From contig NZ_JH417853.1 in assembly GCF_000239295.1 (NCBI RefSeq), positions 5,765-47,582 on the forward strand: a stretch of DNA of 41,818 nt. The letters are read 5' to 3'. Under the pieces are notes generated by a model. That model was not told where the DNA came from. It saw only the letters and a program-made list of their open reading frames with translations, and did not search any database. Source of the DNA: Flavonifractor plautii ATCC 29863. Lineage in GTDB: Bacteria > Bacillota > Clostridia > Oscillospirales > Oscillospiraceae. This document shows positions 31,320 to 40,961 of the stretch, in pieces. The translations under genes were made by a program, and so were the position numbers. Position 1 is the first letter of the stretch. Each line of letters opens with the position of its first letter.

Positions 31320-31434
31320 AGGTGTAACTCTCCTTTGGGTAAAAATGTGTTCGTTTGATTCTATGCGGCAAATGCGATAAGTGCCTCTGCTGCACACGTT
31401 TATCTGTGGGGCGGCAAGCATCTGCGCCATGCCG

Positions 31435-31464
31435 TAGGGACGGGTGCCCGCACCCGCCCGTCGG
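31435..31464. repeat. Hairpin GTAGGGACGGGTGC... type intergenic repeat
   Basis: CGGGTGC (31441-31447) and GCACCCG (31450-31456) pair around CC, within a GTAGGGACGGGTGCCCGCAC context. GC-rich GTAGGG/CGCCC palindromes like this appear again as GCAGGGGCG...CGCCCTAC in the ftsW-murG spacer, so they may be degenerate members of one dispersed family. Confidence 0.4.
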
Positions 31465-31468
31465 CGGC

Positions 31469-31519
31469 TTACAGCTCCAGCTTCTCGGCGACCAGGTCGT
31501 CTACCTTGGCCAGCGCGTC
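31469..31519 (-). pseudogene. Displaced second 3' end of alaS
   Basis: These 51 bases match the last 17 codons of alaS (31681-31731) at 48 positions, including the stop. Translated, the copy reads DALAKVDDLVAEKLEL-stop against DALAKVDDLVAEKLGL-stop; two differences are silent and one changes Gly to Glu. It therefore derives from a divergent functional alaS end, not from a recent copy of the adjacent one. The 161 bases between the two ends hold the palindrome array. This is the layout left by an element integrating at the gene's 3' end. Confidence 0.75.
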
Positions 31520-31527
31520 ACGCCCCA

Positions 31528-31670
31528 CACGACCATGTCGTGCGGGGGACCCCGCATTATAATCTGCTCAGGGCGAATAAATCGCCCTGGCATCAAGATT
31601 TTGCCTGCGGCAAAACGCTTGAGACGCCGCAGCTGCGGCGGAGCTGGACGACGCGCCTTCTACCGAAGCG
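31528..31670. mobile_element. Array of five to six consecutive palindromes downstream of alaS
   Basis: In order: CACGAC/GTCGTG (31528-31542), GCGGGG/CCCCGC (31542-31555), an 8-bp stem with AT-rich loop (31569-31589), TTTTGCC/GGCAAAA (31599-31615), a perfect 16-bp palindrome CGCCGCAGCTGCGGCG (31625-31640), and a weaker CTTC/GAAG stem (about 31654-31670). There is no open frame. The region between the DUF4250 start (31319) and the alaS stop (31681) is otherwise non-coding. It may be a non-autonomous palindromic element or a structured RNA. Mobility is inferred from the flanking alaS 3'-end duplication. Confidence 0.55.
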
Positions 31671-31680
31671 GGTGCTTTTG

Positions 31681-34350
<2,670 letters not shown>

Positions 34351-34371
34351 GGACAGACCAAACTCCTATCT

Positions 34372-34607
34372 GTAAAAAAATAAGCTCCGCCCCGGTTAGG
34401 GGCGGAGCAGGTTCACTCCACGGTACCACCCTAATTTGCCCCGGAAAGGGGCATCTCAGTCATCCGGTAACGGGGATGGGGCGTCCCGGTCGTCCCGGGC
34501 AGCTCGGAAGTGGCGCGCAGACCCGTGTCGCGGAGGGCTCTCACCGTCCCCTCTCGCTCGGCGCGGCGTGGCCTGCTTGGCTTCGTCATCGCGTTTCTTG
34601 TGATAGC
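34372..34607 (-). ncRNA. T-box riboswitch controlling alaS (Ala, GCC specifier)
   Basis: On the minus strand the leader contains the T-box AGGGTGGTACCGTG (plus 34419-34432), whose TGGT can pair with the ACCA end of uncharged tRNA. A terminator follows: arms 34384-34393 and 34399-34408, then a T-run at 34382-34372. In stem I, GAAG and CTTC close a specifier loop that shows GCC followed by A (plus 34512-34514), an alanine codon, beneath a GCAGGCC/GGGTCTGC stem. Uncharged tRNA-Ala should favour the antiterminator and raise alaS expression. Confidence 0.92.
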
Positions 34608-34611
34608 TGAA

Positions 34612-35190
34612 TTATTTTATCACATTTTTCGCCGTTGTCAACCGCTTTTTCGGCAGGAGCGAGCCCAAAAAGAAGAGCATGGGCGGCAGCAGGCCGGCCA
34701 GGAACATGGCCGCGAACCAGGCAGAGGACTGGAAAAAGGCGTTTACCCCGGCGTCCCTCAGGGAGCCTGAGAGCAGATCCAGGGTGAGGAGCATGAACAG
34801 GGCGGAAGGGCTGGCCAGCAGAAAGGAGAAGGCCAGAAGGGCAAAGCCCGTGAAGGCGAGGGGGAACAGCGCCTCCCGCCCCGAGAAGAGCAGCAGGAGG
34901 CCAAGGCCCCCGAAGGCCCAGCCCCAGGCGCACAGGGCGGGATAGAGCACGGCCCTGCAGGTGGTTTTCCGGTCTGGGCGGGGCCAGCCCCGCAGGCGGG
35001 AGACCACCCAGCCTGCGGGCACATAGAGGGCCATCAGCAGGAGGACATACCAGGAAAAGAGGGCGCGGCCGTGCGCGCAGTCGGGCAGGCCGGCCAGCCC
35101 CAGCCATCCCATCCAGCCCAAAAGGGAGAGGATAAAATGTCCGGCGGCGAATCCGCCGAAGCGGCCGGGGACGGTTCCTCTTGGTTTCAG
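34612..35190 (-). CDS. Small polytopic membrane protein, probable CTG start
   Basis: About 192 residues with four to five hydrophobic segments (for example HFILSLLGWMGWLGLAGL, SWYVLLLMALYVPAGWVV, WGWAFGGLGLLLLF, LAFTGFALLAFSFLLASPSALFMLL, SAWFAAMFLAGLLPPMLFFLGS) and a basic C-terminus. I do not recognise the family. The first ATG (35121) has no ribosome site. AAGAGGTGAT ends 5 bases before a CTG at 35190 in the same frame, giving (M)KPRGTVPGRFGGFAAGH before helix 1; an ideal promoter lies just upstream. The last codons contain the alaS promoter. The other long frame here (34586-35200) starts inside the ribosome site and lacks membrane character; I take it as a shadow. Confidence 0.65.
   Translation of the reverse strand: MKPRGTVPGRFGGFAAGHFILSLLGWMGWLGLAGLPDCAHGRALFSWYVLLLMALYVPAGWVVSRLRGWPRPDRKTTCRAVLYPALCAWGWAFGGLGLLLLFSGREALFPLAFTGFALLAFSFLLASPSALFMLLTLDLLSGSLRDAGVNAFFQSSAWFAAMFLAGLLPPMLFFLGSLLPKKRLTTAKNVIK
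34614..34641 (-). promoter_or_regulatory. alaS promoter embedded in the upstream gene's 3' end
   Basis: Minus-strand TTGACA (plus 34636-34641), 16 bases, TAAAAT (plus 34614-34619). The -35 encodes Leu-Thr and the -10 runs into the stop codon of the upstream membrane protein gene. Transcription would begin near 34607, at the start of the T-box leader. Confidence 0.75.
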
Positions 35191-35211
35191 ACAGCATCAC
35201 CTCTTGCGGCC

Positions 35212-35240
35212 AGTATACGCCACAATAAACTGTATGTCAA
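35212..35240 (-). promoter_or_regulatory. Near-consensus promoter of the membrane protein gene
   Basis: Minus-strand TTGACA (plus 35235-35240), exactly 17 bases, TATACT (plus 35212-35217). It is the best promoter in the window. The 5' leader would be very short, with AAGAGGTGAT about 10 bases after the -10 and a CTG start soon after. Confidence 0.75.
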
Positions 35241-35277
35241 CATAAATTTAATGAAAAACAATAAAAATAAATTGAGA

Positions 35278-35306
35278 AGCAGGGCGGCCTCATGGGCCGC
35301 CCTGCT
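35278..35306 (-). terminator. Terminator of the mltG-U32-acyltransferase operon
   Basis: AGCAGGGCGGCC (35278-35289) and GGCCGCCCTGCT (35295-35306) form a 12-pair stem. On the minus strand it is followed by TCTCAATTTATTTTTATT. It lies 8 bases beyond the acyltransferase stop. Confidence 0.75.
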
Positions 35307-35314
35307 GTGCATGA

Positions 35315-36445
35315 TTAGGACGCCGGGGTTTGCTTGGAAGGGTTCCGCCGGAACAGGGCGAACAGGTTGCACTCCCGGCAGGCAGAGGAAAAGCTCTGGC
35401 CGGTAAAGAGCCAGCACAGGGGCTTGACGGACATGAGCAGGGCCACGCCCGCCAGGCAGCTGAGCAGGATGGCCAGATAGTAGCCGAGCTGGAGGGGGAT
35501 GGTGTCCACCGCGGGGGTGATCCAGGCTGTCCACGCCTTCTGCCAGAACTGGATGGCCATGGGGTGTACCAGGTAGACGCCGAAGGACAGCCCGGACAGG
35601 GCGGTGAGGGCCCGCCCGCTGCTCCGGCCCTCCCCATAGGAGCGCGCCAGCAGGAACAGGGCCGCAGCCAGCACGGCGGTAAAGAGATGCAGATAGCTCT
35701 TGATGCGCTCGTCGTAGACGCCGGTGCGGCTGGTGAGCCAGAAGGTGCCGGCGGCGATGACGGCAAAGCTGGCCGCCGTCACGCCCCACAGCGCCCCCCG
35801 GCGGGGGAGCTTTTGCAGCCGGGCCAGCCGGGCGCCCAGAAGGAAGTAGCCCAGATAGCCGCCCACAAAGTCCAGATTCAGCGTCCAGTGGACGGTGAGG
35901 GCGCTCTGCCAGGGGCCGGCGGGGGCCAGATCGCAGAGGGTGTCCATGCCGATGGTGGCAATCAGCCACAGGCCCACCAGGTAGTTCCAGTGGGCCTCGC
36001 TCAGCCCATCGGTCATCTTTTTGAGCAGCGGAGAGACCAGATAGATGGGCACCAGGGCGTACAAGAACCAGTAGGGCACCATCACCGGCGTATTGAGCAG
36101 GGGAATGAGCTTGTCCAGGGCGGCCTGGGGGCCGGAGAGCACGCCGGCCAGGGCGATGACAACGCCCGACCAGGCCAGCAGAGGGATCAGCACCTTGGGC
36201 AGGCGGCGGCGAAACAGGGTGCCCAGCTCCGCCGTCCGGGGGTGGGACAGGAGCAGCGCACCGGAGAGCATGAAGAACAGGGGCACCGCCGCCGTGGCCA
36301 GGGAGGAGAGCAGGTTGGAGAAGTGCCACAGGGGGGTGCCAAGCTGGCGCAGGGCGCCCGCCGCGGTGTGGAGGTAGACCACCCCCACCATGGAGGCTAC
36401 CCGCAGCAGATCGTAGTCCCAGCGGCGTCGGGACAGCGCGCTCAC
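35315..36445 (-). CDS. Acyltransferase family 3 membrane protein
   Basis: 376 residues with about ten membrane segments. The N-terminal RRWDYDLLRVASMVGVVYLH (with the family's conserved Arg and His), AVPLFFMLSGALLL, and GLSFGVYLVHP match the acyltransferase_3 family, which O-acetylates or succinylates surface glycans. The start is a GTG (36445) that overlaps the TGA of the U32 gene, so translation is coupled. The cysteine-containing tail (SSACRECNLFALF) is unusual for the family. Its substrate is unknown. Confidence 0.87.
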   Translation of the reverse strand: MSALSRRRWDYDLLRVASMVGVVYLHTAAGALRQLGTPLWHFSNLLSSLATAAVPLFFMLSGALLLSHPRTAELGTLFRRRLPKVLIPLLAWSGVVIALAGVLSGPQAALDKLIPLLNTPVMVPYWFLYALVPIYLVSPLLKKMTDGLSEAHWNYLVGLWLIATIGMDTLCDLAPAGPWQSALTVHWTLNLDFVGGYLGYFLLGARLARLQKLPRRGALWGVTAASFAVIAAGTFWLTSRTGVYDERIKSYLHLFTAVLAAALFLLARSYGEGRSSGRALTALSGLSFGVYLVHPMAIQFWQKAWTAWITPAVDTIPLQLGYYLAILLSCLAGVALLMSVKPLCWLFTGQSFSSACRECNLFALFRRNPSKQTPAS

Positions 36446-37659
36446 AGGCCCACCGCCTTCCGCCGCAGGAGGGACAGGGGCGGGGCCTGGACAGGGAGCC
36501 TCAGACGGAAGGGCATCTGGGGCTTCCGGGCCTCCGGGATGGGCAGGCCGTCCCCGTCGGTCAGGCCCTCCACCCGGAAGGAGACGGGGCGCACGCCGGG
36601 ACCCACCAGCTCCAGTTCGTCTCCCGCGGCGAACTTGTTGCGCAGCTCACACAGGGCGGCGCCGTCGGGGGCGCAGGAGGTGACCACTCCCACCACCTGC
36701 CAGTCCCGCAGGTAGCGGGCGTGAGCGGTGTGCTGCCCCGGTTCGCCGTAGTAGAAGCCGGTGGAGTAGGGGCGGTGGCTCACCTTGTCCACCTCGGCCC
36801 GCCACACCGGGTCCAGCGGCTCCCCGGCCCGGGCGGCGTCGATGGCGTGGCGGTAGGCGGCGGTGACAATGGCGGCGTAGTAGGCGCTCTTGGCCCGGCC
36901 CTCGATTTTCAGGGAATCCAGTCCGGCGTCCATCAGCTCGGGCACGTGGTCGATCATGCACATGTCCCTGGAGTTGAGGATGAAGGCCCCGCCCGCGTCC
37001 TCCCCGATGGGGAAATACTCGCCGGGGCGCTTCTCCTCCACCAAGGCGTACTGGTAGCGGCAGGGCTGGGCGCAGGCGCCCCGGTTGGCGTCCCGCCCCG
37101 TCATGTAGTTGGACAGCAGGCAGCGGCCCGAGTAGCTGACGCACATGGCCCCGTGGACGAAGGCCTCCAGCTCCAGCGCCGGGGGGGCCTTGGCCCGGAT
37201 CTCCCGGATCTCGTCCAGGGACAGCTCCCGGGCCAGGATCACCCGGCTGGCCCCCAGCTCATACCAGGCGGCCGCCGCCTGGTAGTTGGAGACGCTGGCC
37301 TGGGTGGAGATGTGGGCCTTCACGCCGGGGGCGTGCTTTTTCAGCAGGGAGAGCACCCCCACGTCGGCCAGGATGGCGGCGTCCACCCCGGCCGCCTGGA
37401 GGAACTCCAGCCACTCCGGCAGGCGGGCTGCCTCGTCGTTGCGGGGCATGGTGTTGCAGGTGACGTGGACGGCCACTCCCCGGCTGTGGCACAGCTCCAC
37501 GGCCTGCCTGAGCTCCTCAGGGGTGAAATTGCCCGCAAAGGAGCGCATGCCGAAATCGGGGCCCGCCAGATAGACGGCGTCGGCCCCGTAGGCCAGGGAC
37601 ATGCGCAGGCGCTCCATGTCCCCGGCAGGGGAGAGCAGTTCGATTGTTTTCTCAGCCAT
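36442..37659 (-). CDS. Peptidase U32 family protein
   Basis: About 405 residues. It opens with KTIELLSPAGDMERLRMSLAYGADAVYLAG and has the U32 core AFVHGAMCVSYSGRCLLSNYMTGRDANRG and QPCRYQYAL. Cys173, Cys180, Cys196 and Cys200 form the four-cysteine cluster found in RlhA/TrhP-type RNA-hydroxylation proteins, so a tRNA or rRNA hydroxylation role is more likely than proteolysis (inference from family). The ATG at 37659 has AGGAG 9 bases upstream and overlaps mltG by 8 bases. Confidence 0.9.
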   Translation of the reverse strand: MAEKTIELLSPAGDMERLRMSLAYGADAVYLAGPDFGMRSFAGNFTPEELRQAVELCHSRGVAVHVTCNTMPRNDEAARLPEWLEFLQAAGVDAAILADVGVLSLLKKHAPGVKAHISTQASVSNYQAAAAWYELGASRVILARELSLDEIREIRAKAPPALELEAFVHGAMCVSYSGRCLLSNYMTGRDANRGACAQPCRYQYALVEEKRPGEYFPIGEDAGGAFILNSRDMCMIDHVPELMDAGLDSLKIEGRAKSAYYAAIVTAAYRHAIDAARAGEPLDPVWRAEVDKVSHRPYSTGFYYGEPGQHTAHARYLRDWQVVGVVTSCAPDGAALCELRNKFAAGDELELVGPGVRPVSFRVEGLTDGDGLPIPEARKPQMPFRLRLPVQAPPLSLLRRKAVGL

Positions 37660-38836
37660 TTTGATACCGCTCCTGTGAGGCGATAAAGTTCTGCTGTTCC
37701 CGGTAGGTGGCGAAGAAGTGGTGCTTTCCGTCGTCCCCCAGGGCATAGAAGTAGTACCTGGTGGAGTCGGGGTACACCGCGGCCTTCAGCGCATCTACAC
37801 CGGGGCTGGCGATAGCCGTGGGGGTGAGGCCCTTGTGGGTCCGGGTGTTGTAGGGGGTGTCGGCGTTGAGGTCCACCTCGGTGCCGCCGGTGGCGTAGAG
37901 GATGGTGGCGTCGATGTTCAGATAGCCCGCCGTCTCGCTGGTGGGGTTGTCCAGGCGGTTGTAGATGACCGAGGCAATCTTGGCCTGGTCGGAGCCGTCG
38001 GTCTCCTTCTCGATCATGGAGGCCACGGTCACCACGTCCTGGATGGTGCGGCCGTCGTTCTGTACCTCCTGGCGCATCTCGTCGGTGAAGATCTCGTCAA
38101 AGCGGAGGATCATCTTGTTGAGCACGCTCACCGGTTCCTCGCCCATATAGAACTCGTAGGTGTCGGGGAACAGGTAGCCCTCCAGCCGCTTGGGATCGCC
38201 CAGGGGCACCACGCCCTTGAGGAAGGAGAACTTGAAGTCGTAATTGGCAGCGGCCTCCTCCAACTGCTCCACCGTGGACACCCCCTTCTCCTCCAGAAGG
38301 GAGAAGATCTGGGCCTCTGTCATGCCCTCGGGTATGGTGACGGTGGTGGTCATGCGGTTGGCGGAGGAGGAGCCCATGCTGGAGATGAGGGCCCGGTAGT
38401 CCATGTCGGTGTTCAGCTCATAGGTGCCCGGGGTGATCTTGGCCCCCTCCTCTCCGGCCTTGCCGGAGGTGTGGGTCAGGGAACAGAAGAGCTTAAACAC
38501 CATCTTGTACTCGATGAGGCCCTGCTCCTCCAGCTTGTCGGCCACCTGGCCCACCGTGTCCCCCTCGTCGATCTCCACCACGGCGGTAAGGGCGGGCTTG
38601 TTGAGGGCCAGCACATCGTTGGCCCAGATCCAGCCCACGCCGGCCAGGAGGGCGGAGATGCCAAGCACAAAAATGACATAGAGCAGCACACCCCAGCCGC
38701 CGAGACGCTTTTTCCGGCGGCGGGGGGCGGAGCGGCGTTCTCCCTCCGGGTGGGAGGGGGAAACCCGCCTGCCGCCGTGGCCGCTCCTCGACTGGGCCGG
38801 TCGGCGGCCCTCATTCCGGTATTCTTCCTGAGACAT
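37652..38836 (-). CDS. mltG: Endolytic transglycosylase MltG (YceG-like)
   Basis: About 394 residues: a long basic cytoplasmic start, one membrane helix (about 47-69), a LysM-like segment and the YceG domain. The catalytic glutamate is Glu276 in VASMIEKETDG, followed by AKIASVIYNRL, and LEGYLFPDTYEF and THKGLTPTAIASPG are hallmarks. MltG cleaves nascent glycan strands at the membrane and sets their length. The frame extends upstream to 38896; the ATG at 38836 has AGGAG 8 bases before it. It is the first gene of a three-gene overlapping operon. Confidence 0.93.
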   Translation of the reverse strand: MSQEEYRNEGRRPAQSRSGHGGRRVSPSHPEGERRSAPRRRKKRLGGWGVLLYVIFVLGISALLAGVGWIWANDVLALNKPALTAVVEIDEGDTVGQVADKLEEQGLIEYKMVFKLFCSLTHTSGKAGEEGAKITPGTYELNTDMDYRALISSMGSSSANRMTTTVTIPEGMTEAQIFSLLEEKGVSTVEQLEEAAANYDFKFSFLKGVVPLGDPKRLEGYLFPDTYEFYMGEEPVSVLNKMILRFDEIFTDEMRQEVQNDGRTIQDVVTVASMIEKETDGSDQAKIASVIYNRLDNPTSETAGYLNIDATILYATGGTEVDLNADTPYNTRTHKGLTPTAIASPGVDALKAAVYPDSTRYYFYALGDDGKHHFFATYREQQNFIASQERYQNG

Positions 38837-38935
38837 AGGTTCAACTCCTAACGAAAAAACAGATGACCCGCCGGGAACCACTTTGCCGCCCCCCACATAG
38901 TATGAGCCAGATAAAACAAGTGAGGTGAATCAAGA

Positions 38936-39106
38936 ATGTGCTGTGGTAACAATGGTTGGGGCGGCGGCAACGGCTGCGGCTGCCTGTGGATCATCCTGAT
39001 TATCATCATCCTTTGCTGCTGCTGCGGCGGAAGCTGGGGCGGCAGTGGCTGCGGCTGCAACTGTGGCTGCAACAACAACTGCGGGTGCAACGACGGCTGC
39101 TGCTGA
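38936..39106 (+). CDS. Cys/Gly-rich single-pass small protein (56 aa)
   Basis: ATG at 38936 with GAGGTGA 7 bases upstream. The 56 residues hold 16 Cys and 16 Gly. It starts MCCGNNGWGGGNGCGC, has one membrane segment LWIILIIIIL (17-26), then CCCC, and a tail of CGCNCGCNNNCGCND-type repeats ending CC. The topology is like YjcZ-type Gly-rich sporulation proteins but with the spacing of a metal-binding or disulfide-rich protein. I assign no function. A SigK-like AC (38877-38878), 17 bases, CATA (38896-38899) then TG in place of TA, lies upstream, which fits spore expression weakly. It is divergent from mltG. Confidence 0.75.
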   Translation: MCCGNNGWGGGNGCGCLWIILIIIILCCCCGGSWGGSGCGCNCGCNNNCGCNDGCC

Positions 39107-39111
39107 GCCGT

Positions 39112-39735
39112 TTACGTACCGTCCGGCGAGGAGCGGGGCCTTTGGGCCCCGCTCCTCTGCGCATCCGCCCGGTACAGGCCGTGCTCGGTGAGCACCAGCT
39201 CCACCCCCCGGTCATGGGGGGCGCGGGGGACTTGGGGCAGCAGCAGCGCCGTCCGGCACAGGGCGGCGGTACAGCCGGCGTAATCCGCCAGCCAGCGGTC
39301 ATAAAAGCCGCCCCCCTGGCCCAGACGGCCGCCGGAGGGGTCGAAGGCCAGACCGGGCACCAGCACAAGGCCGATGGCGTCCTTGCCCACCAGGGGGCAG
39401 TCCTCCCCCGGCTCCAGCATCCCATAGGGGTGGGGGATCAGCGCACTGTCCGGCCGGACAAGCCGGGCCTCCATGCCATGGCCCGGCAGACAGCGGGGCA
39501 GGCAGACCGCCTTGCCCCGCGCCCAGAGGGCGGGGAGGAGGCGGGCGGTGTCGGGCTCGCCCCCCATGCCGTGGTAGAGCAGCAGGGTATCCGCCGCCTC
39601 CACCTGGGGCAGGGCCAGAAAGCGGGCGAACAGGGCGTCATCGCTCGTCCGCCGGGCCTGGGGAGAGAGCCCGCTCAGATATTGGCGGGCCCGGCGGCGC
39701 AGCTCCGCCTTCTCAGCCGTGGTAGTGGACGGCAT
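39112..39735 (-). CDS. 5-formyltetrahydrofolate cyclo-ligase
   Basis: 207 residues. The N-terminal KAELRRRARQYLSGLSP and the ATP/folate-binding LVPGLAFDPSGGRLGQGGGFYDRWL (about 125-149) are the family signature. It converts 5-formyl-THF to 5,10-methenyl-THF. Its start overlaps the DJ-1 gene by 23 bases. A perfect 13-bp stem (39128-39157) lies within its last codons, and the C-terminal tail after VELVLTEHGL is low-complexity, so the protein may end with a non-conserved extension. Confidence 0.9.
   Translation of the reverse strand: MPSTTTAEKAELRRRARQYLSGLSPQARRTSDDALFARFLALPQVEAADTLLLYHGMGGEPDTARLLPALWARGKAVCLPRCLPGHGMEARLVRPDSALIPHPYGMLEPGEDCPLVGKDAIGLVLVPGLAFDPSGGRLGQGGGFYDRWLADYAGCTAALCRTALLLPQVPRAPHDRGVELVLTEHGLYRADAQRSGAQRPRSSPDGT
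39128..39157. terminator. 13-bp hairpin between the Cys-rich gene and fthC end
   Basis: GAGGAGCGGGGCC (39128-39140) and GGCCCCGCTCCTC (39145-39157) pair perfectly around TTTG. It lies 21 bases after the Cys-rich gene and inside the 3' coding end of the minus-strand gene. No T-tract follows on either strand. It may still act as a bidirectional stop. Confidence 0.5.
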
Positions 39736-40258
39736 GGCAGACCTGCCGGGCGGCCTCCGCCCCCTTGAGCACCTCCACCAGCTTCAGGCCGAAGGGGAAG
39801 GAGGAGCCGGCGGCCTCGCCGGTGATGATGTGGCCGTCCGCCACCACGGGAGCGCCCTTCTGCACCACGGCGGAGCCCATCAGCTCCTCCATGCCGGGGT
39901 AGCACACCGCCCTGCGCCGGTCCAGAAAGCCCAGGTTGGCCAGAATGGTGGGGGCGGCGCAGATGGCGGCCAGCCACCGGCCCTCGTCGTAGCAGTGCTG
40001 GATCAGGGCCTGTACGTGGCGGTCGCCCTGGAGCACCTCCACGCCCCCCAGACCGCCGGGGAGCACCAGCATGTCCACCGCCTCCCGGTCCAGCTCGGCC
40101 AGCGTCAGGTCGGCGGTGACAGTGACGCCGTGGGCGCTGGTGACGGCGGGGCCGTCCACGCCCACCAGTCGGACCTCAACGCCCGCCCGGCGCAGCAGAT
40201 CGGCGGGCACCAGGGCCTCGCTCTCCTCAAATCCGGTTCCCAACAGAATCGCTACCAT
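39713..40258 (-). CDS. DJ-1/PfpI family protein
   Basis: About 181 residues. VAILLGTGFEESEALVPADLLRRAG at the start holds the conserved Glu of DJ-1, and the nucleophile is Cys100 in LAAICAAPTILANLG; VVADGHIITGEAAGSSFPFGL is also typical. Members are glyoxalases, chaperones or deglycases; the reaction is not decided by sequence. The ATG at 40258 has AAAGGTG 9 bases upstream, and is preferred over the ATG at 40270. Confidence 0.92.
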   Translation of the reverse strand: MVAILLGTGFEESEALVPADLLRRAGVEVRLVGVDGPAVTSAHGVTVTADLTLAELDREAVDMLVLPGGLGGVEVLQGDRHVQALIQHCYDEGRWLAAICAAPTILANLGFLDRRRAVCYPGMEELMGSAVVQKGAPVVADGHIITGEAAGSSFPFGLKLVEVLKGAEAARQVCHAVHYHG

Positions 40259-40287
40259 GTGAAACAGCACCTTTCTTTTCTGTTCTT

Positions 40288-40959
40288 CTATCCTAAAATA
40301 CGGGCGGCCACCGCCCAGATGTCACGGTGAATGTCCTCTGTGGAGCGGAGCGCACCCGCCCCGTCTACACAGGGGATTTTGACCCAGCCCAGACAGTCCG
40401 CCGCCCGGAGGGCGGTTTTGCGGCACAGGGCGAGATAGCCGGTGTCCACCTCGTGGATGTCACCCTTGGTATGGGTGGACGCCTCCCGGCTGCGGAGGAG
40501 GCGCACCGCCTGCTCCGTGGGCATGTCCAGATAGACCACCAGATCGGGGAGGGGCAGGCCCAGCTTGCCGCACTCGAAGTCAAACAGCCAGCGGAAAAAG
40601 CCCTCCCACTCCGCCTCGGGCAGCTTGCTGGCCTGGTGGACGGCGTTGGAGGTGGTGTACCGGTCGGAGAGCACCAGCCCGCCGCCCCGGTAGTAGTCCC
40701 CCCACACCTTTTTCCATGAGGCATAGCGGTCCACCGCGTAAAAGGTGGAGGCCGCGTAGGGATTCACGTCGGAGGGGTGGGAACCGAACTCCCCGTTCAG
40801 ATACATTTTCAAGAGGGCGGAGGAGGGCTCCTGGTACTGGGGGAAGATCAGCCGCCGGAAGGGGCGTCCCTCCCGCTCCATCCGCTCACAGAGCATGCGG
40901 AACTGGGTGGACTTGCCCGACCCGTCGGTGCCCTCAAACACAATCAGCTTTCCCTGCAT
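40288..40959 (-). CDS. tmk: dTMP kinase-like nucleoside monophosphate kinase
   Basis: About 223 residues. The P-loop GTDGSGKST is at 10-18, followed by a DR motif (LVLSDRYTTSNAVHQ) and the LID region RSREASTHTKGDIHEVD. FEGTDGSGKSTQ and the lengths fit thymidylate kinase (dTMP to dTDP); the sequence between P-loop and DR (FPQYQEPSSALLKMYLNGEFG) is of the Clostridial type. The long upstream frame to 41187 is a shadow. GGGGGAAGTGAG precedes the ATG at 40959, 2 bases after the WecG-like gene. Confidence 0.87.
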   Translation of the reverse strand: MQGKLIVFEGTDGSGKSTQFRMLCERMEREGRPFRRLIFPQYQEPSSALLKMYLNGEFGSHPSDVNPYAASTFYAVDRYASWKKVWGDYYRGGGLVLSDRYTTSNAVHQASKLPEAEWEGFFRWLFDFECGKLGLPLPDLVVYLDMPTEQAVRLLRSREASTHTKGDIHEVDTGYLALCRKTALRAADCLGWVKIPCVDGAGALRSTEDIHRDIWAVAARILG

Positions 40960-40961
40960 GC

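Noticed and set aside
31469-31519. Possible functional short peptide from the second alaS end
   Set aside because: It has no start codon or ribosome site; it is a 3' remnant only.
31528-31670. Hairpin array read as a CRISPR array
   Set aside because: The palindromes differ in sequence and spacing, there are no regular repeats and spacers, and there are no cas genes in the window.
34586-35200. 204-residue minus-strand frame starting at ATG 35200
   Set aside because: The ATG lies within the ribosome site of the overlapping membrane protein frame, the product is Arg/Pro-rich and not membrane-like, and the overlapping frame has coherent hydrophobic segments.
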